64,000 nucleotides of DNA from Fervidicella metallireducens AeB (GCF_000601455.1 NZ_AZQP01000007.1:18893-82892), one strand, 5' to 3'; counted from the stretch's first letter, positions 1 through 9,668 are shown. Translations and numbers: made by a program. The notes: generated by a model from the letters alone, not told the origin.

Positions 1-555
1 GTTGAGGTTGGAATTAAAAACAACATTATCGTGATTCCTGGAATGGAACTTCAAACAAAGGAAGATGTACATTCTTTATGTCTTTTTAAAAGTGTAGAAG
101 ATGCAATGGAGTTTCAAAATTATGTATATAGTAATCTGACATATAAATTAAATAAACATGATGTATTTGGGCAGCAACTGATATGTGATATAAATGATGA
201 GATTGTTGGAATAAATGAAAGAATGCTTTTACTTTCATCAGAAATATCTTTTGACGATGCTTTTTATAGTGTTAAAGAATTGGGAGGAGTTTTTATTCCT
301 GCCCATGTTGACAGGGATTCTTACAGTGTTATAACAAGCCTTGGTTTTATACCTGATTATCTAGGAATTAAATGTTTAGAATATAATTCAGAACAAAAAT
401 TAAGAAATTTAATTTCTTCAGGGATTATCAAAGATAATTATAAATTTATTCAATCTTCTGATGCACATTATTTGCAAGACATTTTAGAAAGTGTTTTTTC
501 AATAGAAGTTTCAGAATACAGCGTAAAAAGCATTTTAAACTATCTCAATAATTAA
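1..555 (+). CDS. PHP-domain metal-dependent phosphoesterase-like protein, 3' part
   Basis: The reading frame is open from base 1, so the gene starts left of the window; 184 residues are visible. The visible part has the look of a PHP-domain protein: near the left edge IPGMELQTKEDVH (glutamate and histidine of the kind that bind metal in PHP enzymes), a central PAHVDRDS stretch, and a late SSDAHYL stretch carrying the Asp-x-His pair typical of the last PHP metal motif. Family members hydrolyse phosphoesters with a tri-metal centre; the substrate cannot be read from this fragment. It ends 167 bases before the next gene. PHP assignment is by motif recognition only. Confidence 0.7.
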   Translation, partial: VEVGIKNNIIVIPGMELQTKEDVHSLCLFKSVEDAMEFQNYVYSNLTYKLNKHDVFGQQLICDINDEIVGINERMLLLSSEISFDDAFYSVKELGGVFIPAHVDRDSYSVITSLGFIPDYLGIKCLEYNSEQKLRNLISSGIIKDNYKFIQSSDAHYLQDILESVFSIEVSEYSVKSILNYLNN

Positions 556-722
556 CTTGATTTTATTTTATTACCAAAGTAAATAATAATTTCTATTGTA
601 TTCTAGGGGGAAGAAATTTATAATTGGTTATTGGAATGGATAAAGTTCAGGTTGAAATAAACTTGCATATGGGAAAGTATATGGAAAAATTTCCCTGGAA
701 ATAATGTAATATGGAGGGTAAT

Positions 723-1580
723 ATGGACAAAAGAATATTGACATCAGCGGAGATTTGTGAAGAAGGGATAAATGTAGGCATTAAAAAAACAAAATCCTTT
801 TCGACTCAGACTTTGATTTTATCGATCTTAGCAGGGGTTTTTATATCCCTTGGAGCATTTACTGCATCAACAGCCTCCCATAATATTGAAAACTATGGAG
901 TAGCCAAGCTGGTTTCTGGAGCAATATTTCCTGTAGGTCTTATTTTGGTAATAATATGTGGAGGAGAACTTTTTACAGGTAACACTTTGATGGTTGCAGC
1001 ACTAAGTGATAAAAAGATAACCATATCTAAAATGCTGAAGAATTGGGTAATTGTTTATATAGGAAATTTTATTGGTTCATTTATTATAGCATTTTTAATA
1101 TTTAACACTGGACTATTAGATGCAAACAGTGGAAAACTTGGGGGTTATGTCCTAAAAATAGCCTCAACAAAATCCAGTTTATCTTTCAGACAGGCTTTTT
1201 CTAGTGGGATACTTTGTAATATACTTGTTTCTGTGGCAGTTTGGGCATCATATGCTGCCAGAGATGTTGTTGGAAAAATATTTGCTATATGGTTTCCCGT
1301 GATGGCATTTATTGTATCAGGATTTGAACACAGTATAGCCAATATGTACTATTTTACAATAGCCTTATTAGCAAAAAATAATATAAATTATATAAAAATG
1401 AGCCATATAACAGCTGAGAAACTTGCAAAAATAGATATAACTCATGCTATTAATAACATCATTCCAGTAACTTTAGGAAATATAATAGGAGGATCTATAA
1501 TTATAGCTTTATCCTATTGGACAGTATATAAACGTTTTCCCGATAAAGTTTTAATTAAAAGGGAAATCTCAGGCTGTTGA
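723..1580 (+). CDS. Formate/nitrite transporter (FNT) family channel
   Basis: A 285-residue hydrophobic protein with about six membrane segments. It carries the FNT signatures GGELFTGN (first half) and SGFEHSIANMYYF (second half), whose histidine is the central pore residue of FocA/NirC. FNT proteins are pentameric channels for small monovalent anions such as formate, nitrite or hydrosulfide; which one cannot be decided here. Start: an in-frame ATG exists at 711, but GGAGGG at 713-718 lies 5 nt before the ATG at 723, so 723 is preferred. Its stop codon (1578-1580) lies inside the left terminal repeat of the element at 1568-1851, so the last residues may derive from that insertion. Confidence 0.88.
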   Translation: MDKRILTSAEICEEGINVGIKKTKSFSTQTLILSILAGVFISLGAFTASTASHNIENYGVAKLVSGAIFPVGLILVIICGGELFTGNTLMVAALSDKKITISKMLKNWVIVYIGNFIGSFIIAFLIFNTGLLDANSGKLGGYVLKIASTKSSLSFRQAFSSGILCNILVSVAVWASYAARDVVGKIFAIWFPVMAFIVSGFEHSIANMYYFTIALLAKNNINYIKMSHITAEKLAKIDITHAINNIIPVTLGNIIGGSIIIALSYWTVYKRFPDKVLIKREISGC

Positions 1581-1851
1581 AAAGTTATATATCGATTTAC
1601 CCCATGAAGGATTTCTTGGGTATCCCTTCATTTCGCCAAGCAATTCTAAGTTTTTCTTTGTTTAAAAAAGCCCTCCCCTCGGGATGCCATCCTCCTGATG
1701 GCCCCTCGGCTCGGCACGTCCTGTGCGATTTACGGACTTTTTCAAAGTCGAAAGACAAGAATTGCTAAAGCTCATGAAATATACCTTTTGAAATCCTTTT
1801 ATGGGGCTTTTTCATACTTTAACAAACAATTAGATTTGTCAACAATCTGAG
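1568..1851. mobile_element. MITE-like inverted-repeat element, no coding capacity
   Basis: The ends are imperfect inverted repeats: CTCAGGCTGTTGA at 1568-1580 and TCAACAATCTGAG at 1839-1851 match at 11 of 13 positions. Further inward, CCCATGAAGGATTT (about 1600-1613) faces AAATCCTTTTATGGG (about 1791-1805), and AGCAATTCT (about 1639-1647) faces AGAATTGCT (about 1760-1768), so the whole unit can fold into one long hairpin. The centre (about 1670-1735) is markedly G+C-richer than its surroundings and holds two small hairpins (CCATC/GATGG and GCAC/GTGC). No transposase is encoded and I see no clear target-site duplication. It could be a MITE or a structured intergenic repeat. The left repeat contains the stop codon of the FNT gene. 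Confidence 0.6.
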
Positions 1852-1878
1852 GTTAGTTATCAAACTAATCTTTTTTTT
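1852..1878 (+). terminator. Rho-independent terminator
   Basis: GGTTAGTT pairs with AACTAATC around a 4-nt loop (one G-U pair), followed by eight T. It directly abuts the right end of the inverted-repeat element and probably ends transcription of the FNT gene. Confidence 0.7.
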
Positions 1879-1969
1879 GTCGTCTTTAAAACTTCCTTTC
1901 CAGATAGTGTTGAAAAAAAACGGTATTTGTGATAATATGAAGAAGTTAGCTTTGCTCGGAGGAATATAT

Positions 1970-2406
1970 ATGCATAAAATTTGTCAGGAATTGCAAATTA
2001 GTTTCGAGGAATATCTATATAATATTCTAAAAAAAAGAAAAAATTTAATGGTCTATGAAGGAATTAGAGATGGATTAGATGAGGATATTAAATGTAAATA
2101 TTTTTATTCAAATCCATACGATGCTTTTGAATATGTTACAATTGATATATTTAAGTGCCCAAAAAAATACCGCTGCATGATAAAAATTTAGAAACATATG
2201 GCTCTTTCAGTATTATAAAAGACAGAGTATATATGGAAGATTTTAATGCGACCAACATTTTTGGGACTATTTTAATAAAAAACATTAAAATAAGAGACGT
2301 TGACAAAAATCAATTTATATTTTATTTAAACAAAAAAGCATTTGATCATATTGAGGAGACTATACATTACTTTGAAAGCAATATTTGTAAGAAGGGCATT
2401 GTTTAA
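1970..2406 (+). CDS. Unknown small protein, frameshifted in the assembly
   Basis: Not recognised. Start ATG at 1970 follows GGAGGA. The first frame ends at 2191, but a second, coherent frame overlaps it from 2155 and ends at 2406. The frames join at an A7 run (2161-2167): one extra A would give a continuous protein of about 145 residues. The joined sequence looks like a single soluble alpha/beta protein, with a basic N-terminal helix, a middle part with FEYVTIDIF, and a C-terminal part with a KNIKIRDVD strand and a FDHIEETIHYF helix. No membrane segment or known motif is seen. The run reads A-AAA-AAA in phase, so a programmed -1 shift is formally possible, but a base lost from the homopolymer is more likely given similar lesions elsewhere in this window. 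Confidence 0.5.
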
Positions 2407-2425
2407 TAAGTGCCCTTTAATTTTT
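2392..2425 (+). terminator. Rho-independent terminator
   Basis: AAGGGCA pairs with TGCCCTT across a 12-nt loop, followed by a T-rich tract. It overlaps the stop codon of the preceding small gene. Confidence 0.6.
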
Positions 2426-2515
2426 GTTATAAAAGATGCATAAATTAGAACAAGGTTTACAAAATACTTATTAAATAGGTTGAGTGGGAAAAGAAAAAAT
2501 AAAGGAGAGTATGCG

Positions 2516-4087
2516 ATGAAAACATTTAAGGAATTAGGCGTCAGTGAAAATATTTTAAAGGCAATTGAGGAAATGGGTTATGAAGAACCAACAAGGATTC
2601 AGGAAGAGGTTGTATCCATAATTTTAGAGGGACACGATGTCATTGCACAAGCACAAACTGGAACAGGAAAGACAGCAGCATTTGGAATGCCCCTTGTTGA
2701 TATGATAGATGAAAAAGGAGGTCTACAGGGATTAATATTACTTCCAACAAGGGAACTTGCAATCCAGGTGGCGGGAGAAATAAGAAAACTTTCAAAGTTT
2801 AAAAAACTTAAGGAAGTTCCAGTCTATGGAGGTCAGCCAATTGACAGACAGATAAGGGCATTAAAGCAAGGTGTACAAATTGTTGTTGGTACACCAGGAA
2901 GAATAATTGATCATATAAATAGAAAGACTTTGAACTTAAATGATATTAAGTTTGTGGTACTTGATGAAGCAGACGAAATGTTGGATATGGGCTTTATAGA
3001 GGATATTGAAAAGATTTTAGATACAATAAGCAACAGACAACAAACACTGTTGTTTTCAGCAACGATGCCTGAGGAGATTAAAAATTTAGCAAACAAATTT
3101 ATGAATAATCCAATACACATTTCAGTAATGCCAAAGGAAATTACAGCTACGACTGTAGATCAATATTATATTAATGTAAGTGAAAAAAATAAATTAGACG
3201 CATTGACTAGAGTATTAGATGCACAGGATATACAGAATGGTATAATATTCTGCAGAACAAAGAAAAGTGTTGATGAGTTAGTTGAGAGTCTGCAATCCCT
3301 TGGATATGTTGTTGAGGGTATTCACGGTGATTATAATCAAAATCATAGAATTAATGCTATAAATAAGTTTAAAGACGGTACAATTGACTTTTTAGTTGCT
3401 ACTGATGTTGCTGCCAGGGGACTTGATATTGAAAATGTTTCACATGTGTTTAATTATCATATACCTGAAAATCCAGAGGCTTATGTTCATAGAATAGGAA
3501 GAACAGGAAGAGCTGGAAGATCTGGTGTTGCCATAACCTTGGTATCTGCAAGAGAATTTAGATTATTAAAGGATGTAGAAAAATATACAAAAAGTAAAAT
3601 TAAGTTAATGGAAATTCCAAAGGCTAGGGATGTATATGAATATAAAGTCAGCAAGTTGAAAAAGCTGATTTTAGATACTGTAAATGAAGGAAAATTAGGT
3701 GAATATTCTTTAATAGTTGAACAACTTGAAGAAGAAAACAATCTGATGGATATATGCGCAGCTGCATTAAAGCTGGTATTTGAAAAAGAAAATAAGATAA
3801 GTATAGATGAACTTCAAAAGGTAGATGAGAAACATTTAGGTGAAGAACAAATTAGATTATTTATAAATTTCGGCAAAAAGGATGGCATTAATAAGAAGGA
3901 TATAGTAACAATACTATCTCAAATAAAGGGTGTTACAGGAAAAGATATAAATGGTATTGATATTCTAGAAAAATTCTCTTTTGCAAATGTAACACCTGAA
4001 GCAGCTAGAAAAATAGTTAGTGGTAAAGTTAAATTAACTTTTAAAGGTAAAAGAATGTCTGTGGAAATTGCAAAAAATAAAAAATAA
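2516..4087 (+). CDS. DEAD-box ATP-dependent RNA helicase with DbpA-type C-terminal RNA-binding domain
   Basis: A 523-residue helicase. Visible motifs in order: Q motif (FKELGVSENIL to TRIQ, residues 4-29), Walker A AQTGTGKT (46-53), PTREL (77-81), GTPGR (125-129), DEAD (150-153), SAT (181-183), then ATDVAARGLD and HRIGRTGRAGR of domain 2. The last ~75 residues fit the RRM-like DbpA domain that in DbpA/YxiN targets 23S rRNA. The likely role is rRNA or mRNA remodelling, perhaps ribosome assembly or cold adaptation. Start: an upstream GTG is in frame, but AAAGGAGAG at 2501-2509 points to ATG 2516. A terminator on each side suggests a single-gene unit. It could be called DeaD/CshA or DbpA; the C-terminus favours DbpA/YxiN. 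Confidence 0.9.
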   Translation: MKTFKELGVSENILKAIEEMGYEEPTRIQEEVVSIILEGHDVIAQAQTGTGKTAAFGMPLVDMIDEKGGLQGLILLPTRELAIQVAGEIRKLSKFKKLKEVPVYGGQPIDRQIRALKQGVQIVVGTPGRIIDHINRKTLNLNDIKFVVLDEADEMLDMGFIEDIEKILDTISNRQQTLLFSATMPEEIKNLANKFMNNPIHISVMPKEITATTVDQYYINVSEKNKLDALTRVLDAQDIQNGIIFCRTKKSVDELVESLQSLGYVVEGIHGDYNQNHRINAINKFKDGTIDFLVATDVAARGLDIENVSHVFNYHIPENPEAYVHRIGRTGRAGRSGVAITLVSAREFRLLKDVEKYTKSKIKLMEIPKARDVYEYKVSKLKKLILDTVNEGKLGEYSLIVEQLEEENNLMDICAAALKLVFEKENKISIDELQKVDEKHLGEEQIRLFINFGKKDGINKKDIVTILSQIKGVTGKDINGIDILEKFSFANVTPEAARKIVSGKVKLTFKGKRMSVEIAKNKK

Positions 4088-4095
4088 AATTCCTG

Positions 4096-4122
4096 AAGGA
4101 GATACGAAAGTATCTCCTTTTT
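4096..4122 (+). terminator. Rho-independent terminator of the helicase gene
   Basis: AAGGAGATAC and GTATCTCCTT form a perfect 10-bp stem with a GAAA tetraloop, followed by a T tract. Confidence 0.85.
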
Positions 4123-4207
4123 ATTATGAAATTTTATCACTTATAGGATTAAAAAAATACAATAATGTAAATAATTAGAATGTATACGAAGTGAGGTGGT
4201 GATTTGC

Positions 4208-5702
4208 ATGACTGACAAGGAAAAAATAATTTTATTTGAAAACTATCTTAGAGAAAAAGGATATGAAGAAGAGAAGATAAAGTATAATATATTGGTGGTT
4301 AAATTACTTGTTCAAGAAGTTTTGTATTATTTTGAAGAAAACCTAGAGAATATAGACACCTATACCTTCGAAGAATTTACAGACATGATTAGGTTAATCG
4401 ACGATGAATTAGGTGGCAGAAATGGTATTGCAAAAATTTTAGATTGCATGTTGGAACTTACAGAGTTTTTAAAAATAAATAAAATGATTAAAGGCGGGAA
4501 AATAGCACATTACAAAAGGATGTTCTCTAATATAGATTATTATCTTGATAAATACGATATGATGACAGGAAGAAAGGATGATACAAAGGAATTTTTAAAA
4601 AGAGCAACAGACAATAAATTTAGCCATAACGTGATAAAACTGATTGAAGATGTAAATGTATATGAATTTAAAACCATGGAATATATTGATAAAATTTTAA
4701 GCGATATTCCTTTTAGTAAGAAAGAATATAACGACGACATCAACCTTTTGAAGAGGGTACTGATTAGTTTAAATTTGATTGATGAAAAAAATGGTCAGAT
4801 AGATGTAACCAAAAAGGGTAGAACTGTATCAAGATTGCCTGTAGATGAAAAATATGCAGCTATATTGTTTCTACTAATTTTTGACACCAACTGGAATAAA
4901 GTTATTTTTGATACTTTCAATATGCCAGAAAATGCATTTGATTATTCAGAGGTAATTCACCTCATATCAACCATTTTTATTAACAAAAACGATATTATAA
5001 TAGATTTGAATAGTATAAAGGATATTAAAGAAGATGAAACACTGGTAGAAATATCAAGAGAAAGGTTTAGACTAGCAAAGATGGAAGTTACACCTTATGT
5101 TGATAATATTATAAATATTTGCCTTATTGGTATGGGGATTCTTGATGTTATACCCAAAATGGAGGGGTGGTAAATTATCATATAAGCGATTTTGGAATGG
5201 AAATTTTAAGGTGTGTATTTAATGAGTATGCTTGGAGGATAAAAAATCATATCAGCAACATTGAACAATTGATAAGAAATAAAAATTTTCAATTAGCTGA
5301 AAGAAGTATGATTAAGTTCTTGATAAATTATGGTGATAATGTTGTTGTATGGAATTATTTTGGTCAGCTGTTGATTTTAAAAAGAGATTTTAAAAACGCT
5401 TATGTGGTTTTAAAACATGCCTATGAATTGTCATCAAAAAGGGGTAAAATTTCCAAATCAATTCTCTATCATTTGGTTCTTTGTTGCAGGAAGTTAAGGT
5501 ACGAAGATGATATAAACTGTTATGAAGAAAAATTAAAAAAAATGGAAAGAATTTAAATTCGGGTAATGATATAAAACCCGACTATCTTAAAATTAAATAT
5601 AAATATGAAACTAAAAAACCTTTGAGAAATGAAGCTGTTTTAAATGATACTATTTTAGAATCTATTCACTTCAGGAATCTCAAGGGTTTTTATCCTGTTT
5701 GA
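4208..5702 (+). CDS. Winged-helix plus TPR-like protein (paralogue of the gene at 11288), two frameshifts
   Basis: Three overlapping frames read as one gene of about 498 residues if one base is restored at each of two homopolymers: G4 at 5164-5167 and A8 at 5535-5542. Frame 1 runs 4208-5173, frame 2 about 5167-5556, and frame 3 to the TGA at 5700-5702. The middle carries a winged-helix-like block (INLLKRVLISLNLI to VTKKGRTVSR) followed by FLLIFDTNWNKVIFD; the part after the first junction holds TPR-like helices (AERSMIKFL, WNYFGQLLILKRDFKNAYVVLKHA split over two repeats). The same order, including a D-WNK motif, occurs in the gene at 11288. No function is known to me; a DNA-binding regulator with protein-interaction repeats is an inference. 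Start ATG 4208 follows GAGGTGGTG. Confidence 0.5.
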
Positions 5703-5783
5703 GATAATTTTAGATATAATTTAAAAACAAGAGTTTTAGAGTGAAAATTTCGAATAATAAGAAATTGTTACAGATGTTTAATT

Positions 5784-5812
5784 TTGTTATATGTGCCAAC
5801 ATGAAGTATTAT
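5784..5812 (+). promoter_or_regulatory. Candidate sigma-A promoter of the CoA-transferase operon
   Basis: TTGTTA, 17-nt spacer, TATTAT, ending 38 nt before the start codon of the alpha subunit. Four of six and five of six consensus matches. Confidence 0.4.
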
Positions 5813-5850
5813 ATTATTAGGACAAACAGTAAGGGTTATGGAGGTGTATT

Positions 5851-6504
5851 ATGAACAAATTTAGAACTGTAGATGAAGTTTTAGATTTAATTAAAGATGG
5901 ACAAACAATAATGTTTGGCGGTTTTCTAGGAAACGGTACAGCAGAATCTATTGTTGATGCAATAGTAAAAAAGGGTGTTAAAGATATTACACTTATTTGT
6001 AATGATACTGCTTTTCCAGATAGGGGTGTTGGTAAGCTTATAGTAAATAAGCAGGTAAAAAAGGCGATAGTATCTCATATAGGAACCAACCCAGAAACAG
6101 GAAGACAGATGAATTCAGGTGAGTTGGAGGTTGAACTTGTTCCTCAGGGCACTTTAGCAGAAAGAGTCAGGGCTGCTGGGGCAGGACTTGGAGGAGTATT
6201 AACACCAACTGGACTTGGAACAGTTGTTGCTGAAGGAAAAGAAATTATAGAAATAGATGGAAAACAATATTTGTTAGAAAAGCCACTAAAGGCGGATATA
6301 GCTATCGTATTTGGTAGTGTAGTAGATAAAAAAGGTAATATATGGTATAACAAAACTACAAGAAACTTCAACCCATTGATAGCAACAGCTGCAGATGTTG
6401 TAATAGTTGAAGCTGAGAAACTGGTTGAAGTTGGAGAAATAGAGCCAGAAAATGTAATGACACCACATATTTTTGTAGATTACATAGTTAGGAGGGCTGA
6501 ATAA
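5851..6504 (+). CDS. Acetate/acetoacetyl-type CoA-transferase, alpha subunit
   Basis: 217 residues, the usual length of the AtoD/CtfA subunit of family I CoA-transferases. Signatures: an N-terminal [16 protein letters not shown] stretch (the CoA-transferase glycine-rich motif), [11 protein letters not shown], and [17 protein letters not shown]. The enzyme swaps CoA between an acyl-CoA and acetate or acetoacetate; in clostridia it serves butyrate or acetoacetate metabolism. The exact acyl substrate cannot be read from sequence. GGAGGTG precedes the ATG. The stop overlaps the next start (TAATG), so the two subunits are translationally coupled. Confidence 0.88.
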   Translation: MNKFRTVDEVLDLIKDGQTIMFGGFLGNGTAESIVDAIVKKGVKDITLICNDTAFPDRGVGKLIVNKQVKKAIVSHIGTNPETGRQMNSGELEVELVPQGTLAERVRAAGAGLGGVLTPTGLGTVVAEGKEIIEIDGKQYLLEKPLKADIAIVFGSVVDKKGNIWYNKTTRNFNPLIATAADVVIVEAEKLVEVGEIEPENVMTPHIFVDYIVRRAE

Positions 6505-7166
6505 TGTTAGACAAGGAAAGAGGAAGGGTTTTAATAGCCAAGAGAGTAGCAAAGGAACTAAAAGATGGAGACGTTGTAAATTTAGGCATAGGCCTTCCAA
6601 CAGAAGTAGCTAACTATATACCTGAAGGAATTGAAGTTACTTTTCAGTCAGAAAATGGTTTTATTGGTTTAGGACCAGCACCAAAGGAAGGTGAAGAGGA
6701 TAAGGATCTTGTTAATGCTGGAGGCAAGTATTCAAGTATTCTTCCAGGTGGAGCATGTTTTGATAGTTCTATGTCATTTACAATAATAAGGGGTGGACAT
6801 GTGGATGCAACAGTACTTGGGGCTCTTCAGGTTGATGAAAAAGGAAATTTAGCAAATTGGATGATACCTGGCAAAATGGTTCCTGGTATGGGTGGAGCAA
6901 TGGATTTGGTAGTTGGAGCTAAGAAAGTTATTGTTGCCATGGAACATACTGCAAAGGGAAGCCATAAAATATTAAAGGAATGTACTTTGCCACTAACAGC
7001 TGCAAATCAAGTGGATTTAATTGTAACTGATATGGCTGTTATTGAGGTAACAAAGGATGGATTATTGTTAAAAGAGATAGCTCCAGAAACAACATTAGAA
7101 GAGGTAAAGGAAGCTACAGGAGCTGAATTAATAATAGATAGTAATTTAAAAACTATGGAAGTTTAA
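6504..7166 (+). CDS. Acetate/acetoacetyl-type CoA-transferase, beta subunit
   Basis: 220 residues, AtoA/CtfB type. It contains the conserved SENG ([12 protein letters not shown]), whose glutamate forms the covalent CoA thioester, plus [16 protein letters not shown] near the N-terminus and [15 protein letters not shown] with [19 protein letters not shown] in the middle, all characteristic of the beta subunit. It pairs with the product of the gene just upstream to form the heterotetramer. One terminator follows, so the operon appears to have two genes. Neither a thiolase nor acetoacetate decarboxylase is nearby, so context does not fix the physiological substrate. Confidence 0.88.
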   Translation: MLDKERGRVLIAKRVAKELKDGDVVNLGIGLPTEVANYIPEGIEVTFQSENGFIGLGPAPKEGEEDKDLVNAGGKYSSILPGGACFDSSMSFTIIRGGHVDATVLGALQVDEKGNLANWMIPGKMVPGMGGAMDLVVGAKKVIVAMEHTAKGSHKILKECTLPLTAANQVDLIVTDMAVIEVTKDGLLLKEIAPETTLEEVKEATGAELIIDSNLKTMEV

Positions 7167-7173
7167 TATTAAA

Positions 7174-7197
7174 TGGGACCGAAAGGTCCCCTTTTTA
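7174..7197 (+). terminator. Rho-independent terminator of the CoA-transferase operon
   Basis: GGGACC and GGTCCC flank a GAAA tetraloop, followed by CTTTTT. Confidence 0.85.
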
Positions 7198-7277
7198 TTA
7201 TTTTTGTACTAAATGAATATATGATAAAAGTTTAAGAAATAATAATCCTGAAGATTTAATGAATTGGAGAGATTTTT

Positions 7278-8177
7278 ATGCTAAGGAAAAAAGTTTTAGA
7301 AAGTAATATTGTTGGGGTTGGGAAAAATGCTGATGAATCAGAAGCTTTGCGACAATCCCTTATGTTTTTACCTTGGAATAATTTTATACAAAGTAATCAC
7401 AGGGTTACAATAACTGCAAATTTGGTAAATCTTAATCCTCCACATGAAGCAGTTACAGTGGGACAGAATACGTTAAAAAAATTAATACAGTTAATTAAGG
7501 AGAGAAATCCCAAAAGAATAGTTGTAGCTGGAGGCTCAGGAGGAGCAAGTACCATGGATGTGTTTAAAGCTTATGGCTACGACAAAGTGGTGAATGAAGA
7601 AAATGTTGAGTTCGTAGATTTGAATTCTGGTGATTTTGTTGAGATTTCCCTGAATCATAATATAGTAAAGAGTACAAAGATTAACAAACTAATTAACGAA
7701 ACAGATGTGCTTATATCCTTTACTCAATTAAAAGTACATGAAGAGTCAACTATGTCTGCAGCCATAAAAAATATGGCATTAAGCTGGCCACCAGCAGATA
7801 TTCATGGTTATCCTAAAAAATCTCTTGGTATTCATGAAGATTTACATGGTTTTATAGTTGCTATGGCTGAGACGATACCAATAGATTTGGCAATTGTAAG
7901 TTTAAATCCAGCAATGATAGGTACAGGACCATCAAAGGGAAAAGCAGTACATTCAGGCCTTGTTATTAGTGGACTTGATGCTGTTGCAGTTGATACGGTT
8001 TGTGCCAGATTACTAGGATTTAGACCCCAGGCAATTAATTATCTTTTCAGATTAATTAAAGATGGTGTTGGTCAAGGAAATATGGATAATATCGATATAA
8101 AAGGGATGACATTAATAGAAATGGAAAAATACTTTTCTAATCTTGCCTTTGGAAAGGAATTTGCAATTGATGAATAA
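7278..8177 (+). CDS. DUF362-family protein
   Basis: 299 residues. The C-terminal HSGLVISGLDAVAVDTVCARLLGF stretch (split here: HSGLVISGLDAVAVD and TVCARLLGF) is typical of DUF362 proteins, which share a fold with part of nickel-dependent lactate racemase. Other recognisable blocks are NLVNLNPPHEAVTV (residues about 50-63), VVAGGSGGASTMDVFK, and VLISFTQLKVHEESTMSAAIKNM, the kind of segment that precedes the cluster or metal site in relatives. No ferredoxin-type Cys motif is present, unlike longer DUF362 proteins. Function is unassigned; an oxidoreductase or racemase-like role is a guess. GGAGAG precedes the ATG. It is convergent with pncB and shares a terminator with it. Confidence 0.75.
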   Translation: MLRKKVLESNIVGVGKNADESEALRQSLMFLPWNNFIQSNHRVTITANLVNLNPPHEAVTVGQNTLKKLIQLIKERNPKRIVVAGGSGGASTMDVFKAYGYDKVVNEENVEFVDLNSGDFVEISLNHNIVKSTKINKLINETDVLISFTQLKVHEESTMSAAIKNMALSWPPADIHGYPKKSLGIHEDLHGFIVAMAETIPIDLAIVSLNPAMIGTGPSKGKAVHSGLVISGLDAVAVDTVCARLLGFRPQAINYLFRLIKDGVGQGNMDNIDIKGMTLIEMEKYFSNLAFGKEFAIDE

Positions 8178-8200
8178 AAAGCCTTCTAATGGAAGGCTTT
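8178..8200. terminator. Bidirectional terminator between DUF362 gene and pncB
   Basis: AAAGCCTTC and GAAGGCTTT with a short loop between convergent genes; T or A tracts lie on both sides. Confidence 0.75.
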
Positions 8201-9668
8201 ATCTGAAGTGGATATTGTGTTTTGTCAGTAAGTTATGTTTTGTTGACCAAAGTTTAGAGGATAGATCTACGTAGTATTTATGAGGATTTTCAAATCTTAA
8301 AACCTCATCCCAAAGTGTAGAGATTTGTTCTTTGCAATAGGTCTTTATATCAGTAACATTGGGACAGTCATATACAACCTGACCTTTATCTAAAATCTTG
8401 GTTAGCAATTTTTTTGCTTTGAAATTTGTAAGTGTTTTTCGTTTCCATGTGTGTATAGGGTGAAAAATTTCAAGGGGCTTTGATTCATCAATTATTTCAT
8501 CAGCTAAAGTTATTAAGTCAGCAATTGCTTTATTTGTTTTCTTATCATAAAGTCTATAAATCTGTTTAAATCCTGGATTGGTGATCTTCTCTTCATTTTC
8601 ACTTATTTTTATTTTTGGTTTAATTTCATTGTTTTCTTCAATTGCAACTAGTTTATATACTCCTCCAAAAACCGGTTCAGATTTAGCAGTAATCAATCTT
8701 TCACCAACACCAAATGAATCAATCTTTGCGCCTTGCAATATTACATCACGTATAATATATTCATCTAAAGAATTAGATACTACAATTTTACAATCAGGGA
8801 AACCTGCTTCATCCAGCATTTCTCTTGACTTTTCTGTCAGATATTTAATGTCACCACTGTCAATTCTTATACCCTTTGGACGTATACCTAGAGGTACAAG
8901 TTCTTCATTAAAAACCTTAATTGCATTAGGAATACCAGATTTTAAAACGTTATATGTATCAACCAGAAGAAGACAATTATTAGGATAGGTTCTGGCCCAA
9001 GCCCTAAAAGCCTCCAGTTCTGAGTCAAATAATTGTACCCAGCTATGTGCCATTGTACCAACTGCTGGAATACCGAACATTTTTTCTGCAATTGTACATG
9101 CTGTTGAGTCACACCCACCAATATAAGCGGCTCTTGCTCCAAAAATTGCTCCATCATAGCCCTGAGCCCTTCTTGAGCCAAATTCCATAACTGTTCTTCC
9201 ATCGGCAGCTCTGACTATTCGGTTAGCCTTTGTAGCTATTAATGTTTGGTGATTAATCGTCAGCAATACCATAGTTTCAATAAATTGTGCTTGTATGGCT
9301 GGACCTCTGACTATAACTAGGGGTTCATTTGGAAACACAGGAGTTCCCTCTGGTATTGCCCATACATCACAAGAAAATTTAAAATCTCTGAGATAATTTA
9401 TAAAATCATCATTAAATAGTCCTTTATTTTTCAGATATAAAATATCATCTTCGCTGAATTTAAGATTCTTTAAATATTCAATTAACTGTTGAAGACCTGC
9501 CATGATACAGAAACCCCCACCGTCAGGCACCCTTCTGAAATACATATCAAAATAAACGATCTTATCTCCAACACCATTATATAGATATCCATTGCCCATA
9601 GTTAGTTCATAAAAATCTACTAAAAGGCTAAGATTTCTCTCTTCTTTCCAGTCAAATAGGTGAGACAT
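8199..9668 (-). CDS. pncB: Nicotinate phosphoribosyltransferase
   Basis: 489 residues, as usual for the bacterial enzyme that joins nicotinate and PRPP to make nicotinate mononucleotide in NAD salvage. Recognisable family blocks: LLVDFYELTMGNGY at the N-terminus, MEFGSRRAQG with GARAAYIGGCDSTA, GTMAHSWVQ, LLVDTYNV and the PRPP-site-like GIRIDSGDI, followed by KIVVSNSLDE. On the minus strand AAAGGAGAA lies 8 nt before the ATG. It is monocistronic, divergent from the rRNA methyltransferase gene. There is no nicotinamidase gene nearby. Confidence 0.93.
   Translation of the reverse strand: MSHLFDWKEERNLSLLVDFYELTMGNGYLYNGVGDKIVYFDMYFRRVPDGGGFCIMAGLQQLIEYLKNLKFSEDDILYLKNKGLFNDDFINYLRDFKFSCDVWAIPEGTPVFPNEPLVIVRGPAIQAQFIETMVLLTINHQTLIATKANRIVRAADGRTVMEFGSRRAQGYDGAIFGARAAYIGGCDSTACTIAEKMFGIPAVGTMAHSWVQLFDSELEAFRAWARTYPNNCLLLVDTYNVLKSGIPNAIKVFNEELVPLGIRPKGIRIDSGDIKYLTEKSREMLDEAGFPDCKIVVSNSLDEYIIRDVILQGAKIDSFGVGERLITAKSEPVFGGVYKLVAIEENNEIKPKIKISENEEKITNPGFKQIYRLYDKKTNKAIADLITLADEIIDESKPLEIFHPIHTWKRKTLTNFKAKKLLTKILDKGQVVYDCPNVTDIKTYCKEQISTLWDEVLRFENPHKYYVDLSSKLWSTKHNLLTKHNIHFR

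Noticed and set aside
665..706. Possible leader hairpin before the FNT gene (GGGAAA facing TTTCCC)
   Set aside because: The stem is short, the loop large and no conserved riboswitch elements accompany it.
1577..1768. 63-codon plus-strand frame overlapping the FNT stop
   Set aside because: It lies wholly in the inverted-repeat element, has no ribosome site, and its Pro/Ser/Cys-rich composition follows from the G+C-rich hairpin centre.
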